A stretch of DNA of 52,117 bases from Piscirickettsia litoralis (GCF_001720395.1 NZ_MDTU01000001.1:1601514-1653630), one strand, 5' to 3'. Positions 1-9,747 are shown, numbered from the stretch's first letter. The notes: generated by a model from the sequence alone, not told the origin. Made by a program: numbers and translations.

Positions 1-509
1 CAGTAACTGGGGTGATCAAGACCTGTTTGTGGGTAATATTCATCATGACTATACACAAACCCTAGTTTATTTAATAGTGCTTTTGAACTCTTATTCAAGG
101 GATTATGCCCAGCAAATAAATAGCTCATTTGGTATTTTTCCCCGGCATAGGCAATTACTGCCATCGCCGCTTCTCTGGCTAAGCCTTGTCGCCAAAACTG
201 ATAACAAATATGAAAGCCAAGTTCACAAGTCTTTTGCATTTTATCATAAGGACGCAAGCCACAAACACCAACAAACTCCCCTTGCTCCAACGAGAATAGC
301 GGCCAATATTGCATATTGACTGCTTGCTGAGCCATTATCTCTGTTTGCAGCTTTTCTTTTACCATACTTTCTGTCAATGGGCTACGAGCATCAATAAACT
401 CAGTCACTCGGTGATCTCCCCAAAGCGCTAAAGCCTCAGAAAAAAGGTTATGACTCCACAACCCAAAACCTAAGCGTTTAGAATACAAGAAATAGTTCCT
501 ATTGATCAC
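1..509 (-). CDS. GNAT family N-acetyltransferase, 3' end cut by window edge
   Basis: The minus strand is open from a GTG at 509 to the window edge (about 169 residues, C-terminus missing). The translation has the GNAT pattern: an N-terminal strand reading RLGFGLWSHN, then ALWGDHRVTEFI, the acetyl-CoA-binding stretch FWRQGLAREAAMAV (Q/R-x-x-G-x-A), and NPLNKSSKALLNKLGF, the usual end of the fold. This resembles RimJ/RimL-type acetyltransferases, which move acetyl from acetyl-CoA to an amine; the substrate cannot be told. The GTG start is chosen because AAAGAGG lies 8 bases upstream; the frame stays open a further 25 codons, so a TTG start is possible. Confidence 0.8.
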   Translation of the reverse strand, partial: MINRNYFLYSKRLGFGLWSHNLFSEALALWGDHRVTEFIDARSPLTESMVKEKLQTEIMAQQAVNMQYWPLFSLEQGEFVGVCGLRPYDKMQKTCELGFHICYQFWRQGLAREAAMAVIAYAGEKYQMSYLFAGHNPLNKSSKALLNKLGFVYSHDEYYPQTGLDHPSY

Positions 510-586
510 TTCTAACACCTCTTTATCTTCATATTCTAGAATATAGGTCCACCACGCGAGCAACTTTTAATAGCAGGAATTAGCCC

Positions 587-1271
587 TTATCCACACTGCC
601 TATTTGCGTACATTGGTTTTTCGCTGCCTGTACCTTCTCTATTTCTGGAATCAAAAAAAAGCGAAGGATTTACACGAACTAAACTCTGTGTACAAGGTGA
701 ATTCTCATCATCAGTTTCACTTTGCAATTCATACAAATTTCCTACCGCAACCCCTCTTAACTCTTTTATCTTGCCTATCGCCTTTTCAGAAGGGCCAAAA
801 GACACATCTCTAACATCGTTAATGTAAACTCTGCCCTCTTTATTAATTAAAAATTGCAAATCTTCGATGATAAGATGCTTTTTCTTTTAAAATTTCAATC
901 ATCTCATTACAGGACGATATAACATTTTTATTAAATGAAGTAGAATCCGGAAAAGACTTTCTACTTAAAATCACATCTTCCGAGTCAATTGCATTGACAA
1001 CAAGATCTCGCTCAACCCCATACTGATCACCAAATCTTACAATATCTCTAACTTCAACAACAGGCAATCCAATTTCTGCTAATTGAGTGATATCATCTTT
1101 CTCTTTTTCTGCAACATCGTGCGGAGATAATCTACCAATATCCTCAGAGCGAATAAGCCCTATACAGCGGTCTTCGTATTCAACTGAATAATATACATCT
1201 TTTTGGCTTCCTGCTCCTAGCTTTTCCCCAACCTCGGTTATCTCTTTCATAAATAATTTCACTTCATCCAA
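587..1271 (-). pseudogene. Protein-kinase-like protein, broken by one frameshift
   Basis: Two minus-strand frames join into one protein of about 228 residues. The first (1271 to 843) starts MDEVKLFMKEI and has a glycine-rich GAGSQKDVYYSVEYEDRCIG segment like a kinase nucleotide loop, then VRFGDQYGVERDLV. The second continues IIEDLQFLINKEGRVYINDV, which resembles the catalytic/metal-binding region of small atypical kinases. They meet at a T5 run (plus 879–883); removing one base gives EKHLIIEDLQFLI in one frame. Reading it as a kinase is a resemblance only. It may be a decayed effector-like gene or an intact gene with a sequencing error. Confidence 0.5.
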
Positions 1272-1576
1272 AAAGAAGAAAAATTAGCACAAAAACATTT
1301 TGAGAAAAACGGTAAAAAATCACATTGAGTTTTTCTTTGCCCTATCCACACCCAGCCTATTACACCCCAAAAGCATTCTTGCTCTACAGTCAAAATTACT
1401 GTGAGAATATTAAACTATCGAAGCGAATATGGCAGCTCTAACGCTGGACATTCATTTATTTATTTGTTTTATTTATCATCTTTCTTATTTAAAACAGATA
1501 AAAACACTTATTTTATGCTAGTCTGAAAACTGCCAATAAGAAAATAGCGATTTCCATTCATTTTACCGAGGCAGTT
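1272..1576. other. Intergenic region, upstream of both flanking genes
   Basis: AT-rich spacer between the divergent kinase-like gene and the aminotransferase. It must carry promoters for both, but I see no convincing -35/-10 pair; TATGCT at 1514–1519 is a possible -10 for the plus-strand gene. A 14-base stretch at 1372–1385 recurs exactly at 2868–2881, on the other side of the aminotransferase. Confidence 0.4.
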
Positions 1577-2833
1577 ATGAGCATTGATATTATTCCGCAA
1601 GTCAGTACACTCAAAGAATCCGCCACACTCGCCATCAACCAACAGGCAAAAACACTACGTCAACAAGGCCAACCCGTTTGTCATTTTGGTTTTGGTCAAT
1701 CCCCTTTCCCAGTGCCCGATATATTGCAAACAGCATTACAAGAACATGCCGATAAAAAAGCTTATTTGCCCACACAAGGGCTACCCGAACTCTGTTCTGC
1801 AATCAGCCAATTTTGCCAGACTCACTTTGATTACAATATTAATCCAGAGCAGGTTTTTGTCGGTCCAGGAAGTAAGGAGCTACTATTTCAATTGTTGTTT
1901 TTACTTGAAGGGGATGCTTTTATTCCCGCCCCTAGTTGGGTCAGTTATGGGCCTCAAGCAAAACTACTCAATAAGCCTGTTCATTATATACAAACTCAAT
2001 TTAAGCAACGCTATTGCTTGCAGGCCGATGAATTTGAACATGCACTGAAAAATTCTAACAGCCCCCAGAATATCCTGATTCTAAACAGTCCTAATAATCC
2101 AACAGGACAAATTTACTCAGAAAGCAATTTAAAAGAATTAGCGAAAGTTTGCAAAAAATATAATGTCATTGTTATCTCTGATGAGATTTATAGCCTAACT
2201 GAATACGCAGGAAACTCACACCAAAGTATTACTTATTACTATCCAGAAAAAACGATTATTACCAATGGGCTATCCAAAGCCTTTGCCGCAGGTGGTTATC
2301 GATTAGGCTTTACGATTATTCCAACAACCATGCCCAAATTACATTCCGCGCTAAAAATTATGATTAGCGAGACTTATAGCGCTGTTAGCAGCCCCATTCA
2401 ATATGCTGCAACAATTTTGTACAATAATAGTCAACAACTCACAGGCCATTTAAAAAAGTGCAATAGTATTCTAAGGTTTATCAGCGACTATGTCAGCACA
2501 CGCCTTAAAACGATTGATATCAATTGCTGGCCCGGCCAAGGCGCTTTTTATCTTGCAGCTAATTTTAATTCTTATAAAGAAAAATTAGCAAAGGTTAATA
2601 TTCATACTTCAATGGACCTTTGTGATCATTTACTCAAGCACAGTCACGTCGCCTGTTTGCCTGGCTGTGAATTTTATTTACCAAAAACTGAGCTAGTATT
2701 GCGTTTAGCCATTGTTGACTTTGATGGTGAAAAACTATTAAAGCAGCTAGAGCATCAAGAAATTTCGGCAGGTTTATTCCCAGAAATAGTCGCCGGCTGT
2801 GATCGATTAGAACATTTTTTTAACTCTCTATAG
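1577..2833 (+). CDS. Class I/II PLP-dependent aminotransferase
   Basis: A 418-residue protein of the aspartate/aromatic aminotransferase fold (class I/II), which transfers an amino group between an amino acid and a 2-oxo acid in the cytoplasm. Visible landmarks are NSPNNPTG near residues 170–177, SDEIYS with the PLP-contacting Asp near 202, the Schiff-base lysine near 234 in NGLSKAFAAGGYRLGF, and a late LRLAIVDF with the Arg expected to bind the substrate carboxylate. Length is normal. The ATG at 1577 follows GAGGCAGTT. It stands alone, so neighbours do not suggest a substrate; I would not narrow it beyond 'aminotransferase'. Confidence 0.9.
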   Translation: MSIDIIPQVSTLKESATLAINQQAKTLRQQGQPVCHFGFGQSPFPVPDILQTALQEHADKKAYLPTQGLPELCSAISQFCQTHFDYNINPEQVFVGPGSKELLFQLLFLLEGDAFIPAPSWVSYGPQAKLLNKPVHYIQTQFKQRYCLQADEFEHALKNSNSPQNILILNSPNNPTGQIYSESNLKELAKVCKKYNVIVISDEIYSLTEYAGNSHQSITYYYPEKTIITNGLSKAFAAGGYRLGFTIIPTTMPKLHSALKIMISETYSAVSSPIQYAATILYNNSQQLTGHLKKCNSILRFISDYVSTRLKTIDINCWPGQGAFYLAANFNSYKEKLAKVNIHTSMDLCDHLLKHSHVACLPGCEFYLPKTELVLRLAIVDFDGEKLLKQLEHQEISAGLFPEIVAGCDRLEHFFNSL

Positions 2834-2862
2834 TTTTCTTTTTGCTCCATCATAATTCGCTG

Positions 2863-2884
2863 CCCAGAGCATTCTTGCTCTGGG
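2863..2884 (+). other. Strong hairpin after the aminotransferase gene
   Basis: A perfect 9-bp stem (CCCAGAGCA / TGCTCTGGG) with a 4-base loop lies 30 bases after the stop. The downstream tail (ATTAACA) is not T-rich, so it is a poor intrinsic terminator. It may act as an RNA 3' stabiliser or mark transcript end with Rho. The rest of 2834–3181 is AT-rich with no gene visible. Confidence 0.4.
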
Positions 2885-3101
2885 ATTAACATAAAAAATA
2901 TAGACCAATAAAAAATAATAAATAAAATAGATCGCCTTACGTTGAAACTCAATCATGAACATTGTACCGTTTAATTTCGGAGTTATCATTATTTAACCTA
3001 TAGTATTAAGGATATGCTATGTCTTAATAAAAAATTATAAATCCGCTACTTTTTATTTTCCTTATAATTTTTACACTGTAACGATCCATTTTCAAAATGA
3101 A

Positions 3102-3129
3102 TTGTTATTGGCGTAGTGGTTATTAAATT
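3102..3129 (+). promoter_or_regulatory. Possible promoter of the secreted protein gene
   Basis: TTGTTA at 3102–3107 and TAAATT at 3124–3129 are 16 bases apart. If used, transcription would begin near 3136, after the upstream GTG at 3116, supporting the ATG at 3182 as start. Moderate match only. Confidence 0.35.
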
Positions 3130-3181
3130 ATTGTGCTTCTTAATCAGTTTTATTAAGCCTAAGCCCATGGAAATCATTGAT

Positions 3182-4723
3182 ATGAAAAAGCTTAAGATAG
3201 CAATCACCATTGCAGCCTGCTTTACAGCTGCAACTTATTCACATGCTACCCTAAAAAAATCACCATTAATGCAAATTAAAATTACCAATGACACAAACAC
3301 TACCATTTACCCACTCATCACAGCAGGATCTCCTCCTAAAAACTGCACAGTACCCACTTCGATTGAGGCATCAGGCATTGCCGTAGGTCAATCAATCATT
3401 TTTGATTTATCATCAGATTGCTGGAATGCAGGGCGCGTCTATATTGGTCAACAACCAATCACTCAGATGCAGCTTAATGCGCCCCTTGCACCTGGTACAC
3501 AATACCCTTACCAATTAGCTGAATACACATTTACTAACAATGATCAAGGCACTCAACCTGTGGTTGATTATGATTTCTCAGCCGTTGATGCTCTGAACGA
3601 CATTCCAATTGCAATTGAACCCATCGGGAAAACAACACCGAAGATAGCCGATGTTGGTTGGATCGGGATGAGCACCGAGCAATCTCAAGCAATGATTAAA
3701 ACTGCCTTAAAAGAGTTTTCCACTCAATCGGGCTGGCCTCTTTTTAAAGTAAGTGATAGTAAAATGCCAGGTGCCTACAATTTATTTGCCAGCAAAGATC
3801 AAATCAACCAAGCTCAAGGCGATAAAATGCGAGGGCTACTCACTAAAAAATGGTTCGACACGTGGTATGATAAAAACTCTCAACCTTGCAGCGATGACCC
3901 AAATAAAGCTAATTGCCAAGAATTTCAACAGAAAGTTCAGGCGGTTATTAACGGCTTTATCAGTAATTACCTGTTAAAACAAAAAAAAGCAATTACTCAG
4001 GAGAATATTGCCACGATCGCAGCTAACCCACAAGACCGTTATGCTATTTTACAAAATATCTACGGCTATGTGCCATTTATCGCAATACAAGACCCAAGTA
4101 AACCTCAAGATCCTCATGCTAAAGTTTGGCCTTATATCAGTGATCATAATAAGGGAATAAACCTTGGGCCTGATGTCATCGACTTGCTCCGCAGCGGGTT
4201 GGATCAAAGTGGTAATACCTATCCATACAATAATAAATATGTACTCAACCCCTATACTCTGTTTATTCATGGTAAGAAGTCACCTAATCTTGGTCTTCAT
4301 ATATATGCCTTTTCCATTGACGATTCGATTGGCAACTTGAACATAGCCAACTATAACGGCATACAGATTGATGTTGGCAGCACAAAAAGCCTACCTAACC
4401 AACAGCCTTATAAACCAAACATTCCTACTCCTCCCAGCGAATACCATGTTAATATTGGCTCCGGTTGGACAAGTATTACAGGCAATGTCTGTAATAACCC
4501 GGCGAATAATCAGCTGTCGGTTGCAGTAAACTTTGACCAAAGTAACAGTTGCGATGTGGACTTAACATTAACAAAAGCACCTGATAGCGACGAAGTTAAA
4601 TTTACCTTAAAAAAAGACGCTCAAGGGAATCTAATATTTAATCGGGCAGATTGCATTGGGAATCTTTGCCAACACATTAACGCAGGCCCTAAAATAATTA
4701 GCTTACCTGCGCCGCCTGCTTAA
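3182..4723 (+). CDS. Secreted protein with thaumatin-like N-terminal region, function unknown
   Basis: From the ATG at 3182 the protein is 513 residues and begins with a clear Sec signal peptide (MKKLKIAITIAACFTAATYS, then HA). An in-frame GTG at 3116 and ATG at 3167 would place extra residues ahead of the signal, so 3182 is preferred. The mature part opens with QIKITNDTNTTIYPLI and has LAEYTFTNNDQG followed by DYDFSAVDALNDIPIAIEP, reminiscent of thaumatin/GH64-type beta folds. Later LGLHIYAFSIDDSIGNL recalls the end of such domains. Paired cysteines suggest disulfides and an extracytoplasmic location. No catalytic assignment is made; an exported carbohydrate-acting protein is a guess. Confidence 0.65.
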   Translation: MKKLKIAITIAACFTAATYSHATLKKSPLMQIKITNDTNTTIYPLITAGSPPKNCTVPTSIEASGIAVGQSIIFDLSSDCWNAGRVYIGQQPITQMQLNAPLAPGTQYPYQLAEYTFTNNDQGTQPVVDYDFSAVDALNDIPIAIEPIGKTTPKIADVGWIGMSTEQSQAMIKTALKEFSTQSGWPLFKVSDSKMPGAYNLFASKDQINQAQGDKMRGLLTKKWFDTWYDKNSQPCSDDPNKANCQEFQQKVQAVINGFISNYLLKQKKAITQENIATIAANPQDRYAILQNIYGYVPFIAIQDPSKPQDPHAKVWPYISDHNKGINLGPDVIDLLRSGLDQSGNTYPYNNKYVLNPYTLFIHGKKSPNLGLHIYAFSIDDSIGNLNIANYNGIQIDVGSTKSLPNQQPYKPNIPTPPSEYHVNIGSGWTSITGNVCNNPANNQLSVAVNFDQSNSCDVDLTLTKAPDSDEVKFTLKKDAQGNLIFNRADCIGNLCQHINAGPKIISLPAPPA

Positions 4724-4746
4724 AATAAAACAATAAACTTAGCTCA

Positions 4747-4772
4747 GGCTGTATAATTCTTTTTATGCAGCC
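4747..4772 (+). terminator. Probable terminator after the secreted protein gene
   Basis: A stem of about 10 bp with one G·T (GGCTGTATAA / TTATGCAGCC) is followed by an AT-rich tail. It lies between two convergent genes. The tail is only moderately T-rich. Confidence 0.45.
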
Positions 4773-4787
4773 ATTATTTAATTAATT

Positions 4788-5219
4788 TTAAGAAGAAGAC
4801 TCGACACCAGCAAGACGAGTCTGCAACTGTGCTTCTAATTGGGTAATTTGCGCTTGTAATTTTTTATCGCGCCCAGCATAAACCGTCGCTTTTTTTAACA
4901 TTTGCACGGCTTCCTCCGGCCGGTTTTGTTTCTCACGAACGAGGGCAAATTCATACCAAACCCCAGCATCTTGAGGAGCAAAGCGTAAGGCACGTTCTAA
5001 AGACGAGTTTGCGTCATTTAACTTGCCAGCAGCAAGCTGCTTTTGCGCCTGTTGCTTTAATATCGCCGCTGGCCCCTCAGCCAAAACAGCCGGAGACACA
5101 CCATCAACCGCACCGACAGACTCGGGCATGGAATAGGTTGTTGCTTTAATACCGCTACCGCAACCTGCGAGCAGCATGCTGGGTATAATCATGAACAGAC
5201 TGGACTGCAAAAACTTCAT
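4788..5219 (-). CDS. TPR-containing outer-membrane lipoprotein
   Basis: A 143-residue protein with a lipoprotein signal ending in the lipobox LLAGC (Cys 20), so it should be lipidated and, lacking Asp at +2, sorted to the outer membrane. Residues about 60–135 form tetratricopeptide-like helices (SSLERALRFAPQDAGVWYEF, then REKQNRPEEAVQMLKKA). Its ATG overlaps the mrcB stop by ATGA, so the two are translationally coupled. In this position it could be an accessory factor of PBP1B, comparable in role to LpoB; that is inference from context, since TPR lipoproteins have other roles. Confidence 0.75.
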   Translation of the reverse strand: MKFLQSSLFMIIPSMLLAGCGSGIKATTYSMPESVGAVDGVSPAVLAEGPAAILKQQAQKQLAAGKLNDANSSLERALRFAPQDAGVWYEFALVREKQNRPEEAVQMLKKATVYAGRDKKLQAQITQLEAQLQTRLAGVESSS

Positions 5220-7523
5220 TGCGAACTAAATAACCCTTTGAGCCAATGCCAAAAGCCTTTCTTTTCAGGAGCACCGGGTGTTGTTATAGATGTTTCACTT
5301 TCATTATCTACGATTCCACATCGAGAAACAAACTTAGGAACGTAATTTTTCATAAAAGGAACATAGATCGCATCTTTACAGTCTTGCTCACTCAATTGCC
5401 CCGTTTGTTTATTCGCCCAAGCAAAACTAATATTTTCAGGGACAACGGGTTTTAAAGGTGTTGCATGCAAGGCTTTCATCAACCACGCCCAAATATGCCC
5501 CGCCCCCTGCTGGCCATATAAACGTGAAGAAGCATAATCATCTCGCCCCACCCAGACAACGGTTAATAAATTACCAGTAAACCCTGCGAACCAGCCATCA
5601 CGTAAATTTTGGCTGCTGCCGGTTTTCCCGGCAAAGTTCAAATCTCTTGGCAAAATTTGGTACAGTAAACGCCCGGTTCCAGTATCACCGACCTGCTGCA
5701 TCGCGCGTGTCAGTAGATAAATACCGGCGGGGTTAAACTGCTCTTTGACATTAATCGCATAACTGCCCAGCACTTTGCCATCCATATCCGTCACCGCAGT
5801 AATCGCCCGCAGCGGCATGCTAAAGCCGCCACTGGCAATAGTTTCATACATAGTCGCTACCTGAAAAGGAGATAGCGAGTAAGCACCAAGCAAGTTAGCC
5901 GGATAAGCCTGAATCGGTGTTTTAACGCCCATGTGACGAATGGTATTGAGCACATTAGCAAGTCCTACTTGCATGCCTAGCCTGACACTCGCCTCATTAT
6001 AAGAATGAGCTAAGGCCGTCATCAAAGGTACTTTACCATGACTGACGAGTGAAGAGTTCTTCGGTGACCAAACTTTACCGCCTGGGCCTTGAATGTAAAT
6101 CGGCGTATCTTCGATAGGCGTGACTAAATTATACTGAGCGGGGTCTTCAAGCGCTGTTAGATAAATTGCCGGCTTAGTAATTGAGCCGATCGGGCGCTCA
6201 GCATCTAGAGCACGATTATAGCCATCGTAATGTGCGTTTCTACCACCAACAATCGCCAAAACTCGCGCACTCGCAGGATCAACAATAACCGATGCCGCTT
6301 CTAACTTATCTTTCTGTAGGCTGTATTGGCTTTCAAGATCACCCAGGTGCTTTTCTATCACTTTATTCGCGATGTTCTGTGTCCAGGGGTTTAAGGTTGT
6401 AAACACACGCAAACCATCTTGAACTAACTCCTTACGGCTATAGTCTTGCTGCAGTTGGCGTTCGACCAAATCCATAAAAGCCGGATAGGCCGCGCTACCC
6501 CACTGTGGTCGCGCCGTTACTCCCAAAGGAGCACTTTGGCCGGTTTGCATCTCGGTTTTAGTGATCATGCCTTGCTGATACATCAATGATAATACTAAGT
6601 TTCGACGCTTAATTGCACGCTTAGGATGACGACGCGGATTAAAGTAGGAAGGTGCTGGAATGATTCCGACAAGCGTTGCTGCTTCCGGCAACGTTAAGCT
6701 TGAAACAGGGCGACCAAAGTAAAACAAGCTCGCCAAGCCAAAACCATGAATGCCATGATTACCATTTTGACCTAGGTAAACCTCATTCATGTAGGCTTGT
6801 AAAATATCGTCTTTACTGTAATGAAAGGTCAACAGCAACGCCATAGTTAAGCCTTGCAACTTACGTGATAGTGTTTTTTTGCTGAGTTAAAAATAAATTC
6901 TTGACCAATTGCTGGGTGATGGTACTACCACCTTGAACATAGCCTCCAGCCAATACATCAGTCACCAATGCGCGAGCAATGCCCCGAAAAGAAATACCCC
7001 AGTTATGATAAAAACTACGATCTTCCGAGGCCAGTAAGGCATGCTTTAGCAGGTTTGGCATCTGCTTAATTGGCACAAAAACTCGTGCCCCTTTTTTCGC
7101 CGGATAAATCCCACCGATCAATTGTGGGTCCAATCGAAAAAGCGCTAACGGCTTTTCAGTTTTCAAGCTATTTAATTGGCTAATATGGCTATTTTTTAGA
7201 GTTAACTGCACTTTGGTCGCACCACGCAAGCCATCCCAAAAATCAAAGGCGCGCACATAAATTGTAAACTGATCACCCCGCACAGCGTAGCTGCCCGGAA
7301 CCTCAGCTTGATCCGTTTGCTGATAGCCTAAACGTGAAAGTGTATACAACAAATGATCTTTTTTTAGTGTTTCACCCTTAAAAAGCTCTAAAGGTGCGGC
7401 ATAGACTTGAGCTGGAATTTGAGTGGTTTTAATATCAAATTGATGAGTGACGATATAATCACAATAAAAAACAAATGCGATAATAAATACAATAAAAACA
7501 ATTGATAATCTTAGAAATAACAA
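5216..7523 (-). pseudogene. mrcB: Penicillin-binding protein 1B, frameshifted in this sequence
   Basis: Bifunctional peptidoglycan glycosyltransferase/transpeptidase, split into two frames at a T7 run (plus 6874–6880). The upstream part (7523 to 6861) has a membrane anchor, a UB2H-like region and the GT51 motifs SEDRSFYHNWG (catalytic Glu) and GGSTITQQLVKN. The downstream part has the transpeptidase SxxK (SITK), SYN and KTG motifs. Dropping one base gives a continuous QQKTLSRKLQGLTMA and about 767 residues, near the family length. The start is also unclear: the open frame has only a TTG at 7523, while one more base in the A7 run at 7543–7549 would join ATG 7552 and give MFFLKPRFWLLLFLRL. Sequencing error is likely, because both defects sit in homopolymers. 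Confidence 0.85.
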
Positions 7524-7632
7524 TAACCAAAAACGAGGCTTTAAAAAAACATGTTAATGGCCACCCCCTCATTTACCCACAATTCACAGATTGTTTTTGT
7601 CCATTGTAACCTAAGATTCTACTCTTCCCCGT

Positions 7633-7660
7633 TTGCAGATCACTAACAATTTAGTAAAAT
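7633..7660 (+). promoter_or_regulatory. Promoter of pcnB–folK
   Basis: TTGCAG (7633–7638) and TAAAAT (7655–7660) are separated by 16 bases, a good sigma-70 match. The start point would be near 7667, about 50 bases before the pcnB ATG. Confidence 0.55.
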
Positions 7661-7716
7661 GCGCGAAATACGCTATTGTGTCAACGATCAAACAGTTTAG
7701 AGCAATTTAAAACATA

Positions 7717-9117
7717 ATGAGTAAATTAACTCGCGGTATTCGACGTTTACTACGTCCATTTAAAAAAGAAGCAGGCCAGCTGCCCCGACAAATTAAGGCC
7801 TCGAGCCTAGGCTTTAATGCTCAAGGCATCTCTACACATGCCATAAAAGTCGTGCGTCGCTTGCAAGAGCATGGTTTTGAAGCTTATCTCGTCGGTGGCT
7901 GCATTCGCGACCTCTTAATCGGTCAAACCCCGAAAGATTTCGATGTTGTCACCAGCGCCCACCCTGAGCAAATCAATAAGATTTTCCGCAATTGCCGCTT
8001 GATTGGCCGGCGTTTTCGTCTTGCTCATATCTACTTTAGCGGTGAAATTATTGAAGTAGCGACCTTTAGAGCCGATATCACCACATCGGAAAATAATAAT
8101 AACCAACCTCACCGCAAGACGGAAAATGGCCAGATTATTCGCGATAACGTCTATGGAACCCTCGTTGAAGATGTCTGGCGCCGCGATTTTACGATCAATG
8201 CCCTCTATTATGACCCACAGCGCGATGTCATTTTGGATTATGTCGATGGTTTAAGCGATATTCAAACTAAAAAAATCCGTATAATCGGCGAGCCAACACA
8301 GCGCTATCGTGAAGACCCTGTGCGCATGCTCCGTGCGATTCGCTTCGCTTGCAAGCTTGACTTTACCATTAATAAACATACAGCAACACCAATCACAGCG
8401 CTGACAACGCTCATGCAATCCGTTCCTGCTGCGCGCCTTTTCGAGGAAACCAATAAGCTTTTCTTATCTGGCAATGCTGAACACACCTTACGACAATTGC
8501 GAGCTTGTGGTCTATTTGCAGAACTTTATCCTCAGATTGATCACGTCCTAGTCAACGGTCATGAACCCCATGCGGAACGCTTATTGAACTCTGCGATGCA
8601 AGATACAGATAAGCGTGTTGCCCAAAATAAGCCGGTGACACCCGCTTACTTACTCGCTGTATTTTTGTGGTATCCCTTAAAAATACGTGAGTACGAGCTG
8701 ATTAAAAATAATATTCCAGCTTATAAAGCCTTTCACCAAGCTTGCCATGAAGTGATTTCAGCACAACTTCGACACATCGCCATCCCTAAGCGCTTTCTAG
8801 CAACGACTAAAGAAATTTGGTTAATGCAACCTCGCTTTGAGCAGCGCCGCGGTAAACGTCCATTGCGACTGCTAGAGCAAACTAAATTCCGTGCTGGCTA
8901 TGATTTTCTATGCTTGCGCGCACGCTCCGGTGAGCCGGTTGAGGAACTCGCTGAATGGTGGACACACTTCCAGCAAGCCGATGAAAACCAGCAACAAAAA
9001 TTAATTTCAACCAAAGGTGAAGGCACCGGCCGTCACTTACAACGCAAGCGCCGTCGACGTAAAAAACCAGCCGATAAAAAGGTCGCTAACAAGCCTGTAG
9101 ACAACAAGGGGGAGTAA
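7717..9117 (+). CDS. pcnB: Poly(A) polymerase I
   Basis: A 466-residue nucleotidyltransferase that adds poly(A) tails to RNA 3' ends, promoting their decay. The N-terminal catalytic domain shows AYLVGGCIRDLLIGQTPKDF followed by DVV, the GG...DxD motif of class II nucleotidyltransferases, then RRDFTINALYYD and REDPVRMLRAIRFACKL, typical of the PcnB/CCA-adding group. The long C-terminal region with a basic tail (HLQRKRRRRKK) is characteristic of PcnB, not tRNA nucleotidyltransferase. It is 2 bases from folK, the usual gammaproteobacterial pair. Confidence 0.93.
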   Translation: MSKLTRGIRRLLRPFKKEAGQLPRQIKASSLGFNAQGISTHAIKVVRRLQEHGFEAYLVGGCIRDLLIGQTPKDFDVVTSAHPEQINKIFRNCRLIGRRFRLAHIYFSGEIIEVATFRADITTSENNNNQPHRKTENGQIIRDNVYGTLVEDVWRRDFTINALYYDPQRDVILDYVDGLSDIQTKKIRIIGEPTQRYREDPVRMLRAIRFACKLDFTINKHTATPITALTTLMQSVPAARLFEETNKLFLSGNAEHTLRQLRACGLFAELYPQIDHVLVNGHEPHAERLLNSAMQDTDKRVAQNKPVTPAYLLAVFLWYPLKIREYELIKNNIPAYKAFHQACHEVISAQLRHIAIPKRFLATTKEIWLMQPRFEQRRGKRPLRLLEQTKFRAGYDFLCLRARSGEPVEELAEWWTHFQQADENQQQKLISTKGEGTGRHLQRKRRRRKKPADKKVANKPVDNKGE

Positions 9118-9119
9118 TC

Positions 9120-9608
9120 ATGATTACGCAATGTTTTATCGCCCTAGGCAGCAACTTAAACTCACCGGTTCAACAAGTTCAGTCTGCCGTCAAAGAACTT
9201 GCAGAGGACAGAGGCATCGTTGTTGAAAAATGTTCAAGCTGGTATTTGTCCAAGCCCTATGGCCCTCAAGATCAGCCTGATTTTATCAATGGGGTTGTCG
9301 CCATACAAACTGAGCTTGCACCGCTGGCCTTATTGGATACTTTACAAACCATAGAACATGCACATGGACGTACTCGTGATCAGCACTGGGGGCCGCGCAC
9401 ATTAGACTTAGACTTATTGCTTTATGGTCAGCATACAGAGCAATGTGAGCGACTTTCACTGCCTCACCCCGAAATGCTAAAGCGCAACTTTGTATTATTG
9501 CCTTTGTATGAGCTTGCCCCCGAGTTGATTTTACCCGGAGGCACTGCACTGAAAAAATTTATTGATCAATCACTCAATAAAGATATCGAAAAACTGCAAC
9601 AATACTAA
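9120..9608 (+). CDS. folK: 2-amino-4-hydroxy-6-hydroxymethyldihydropteridine pyrophosphokinase
   Basis: A 162-residue HPPK of folate synthesis, which transfers pyrophosphate from ATP to 6-hydroxymethyl-7,8-dihydropterin. It shows the N-terminal ALGSNL, the substrate region YLSKPYGPQDQPDFING, and the signature HWGPRTLDLDLLLYG with the two metal-binding Asp residues. Length fits the family. It follows pcnB by 2 bases with a GGGGGAG ribosome site inside the end of pcnB, so the two are co-transcribed. Confidence 0.95.
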   Translation: MITQCFIALGSNLNSPVQQVQSAVKELAEDRGIVVEKCSSWYLSKPYGPQDQPDFINGVVAIQTELAPLALLDTLQTIEHAHGRTRDQHWGPRTLDLDLLLYGQHTEQCERLSLPHPEMLKRNFVLLPLYELAPELILPGGTALKKFIDQSLNKDIEKLQQY

Positions 9609-9747
9609 AATTAACAATATTAATCAACAAGTTAAGAAATTAAGCAGCCATTGAAAATTTCAGCTTATTGGCTAACTATGTTGCAGTTTTTTCTTTTTAA
9701 TCAGTGCGATATTTAGCGCTAGCGCCCTCTTTATTTTTCTGTTACTC

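Noticed and set aside
29-319. Plus-strand 96-codon frame at the left edge
   Set aside because: It is the antisense of the GNAT gene, whose minus-strand translation shows clear acetyltransferase motifs.
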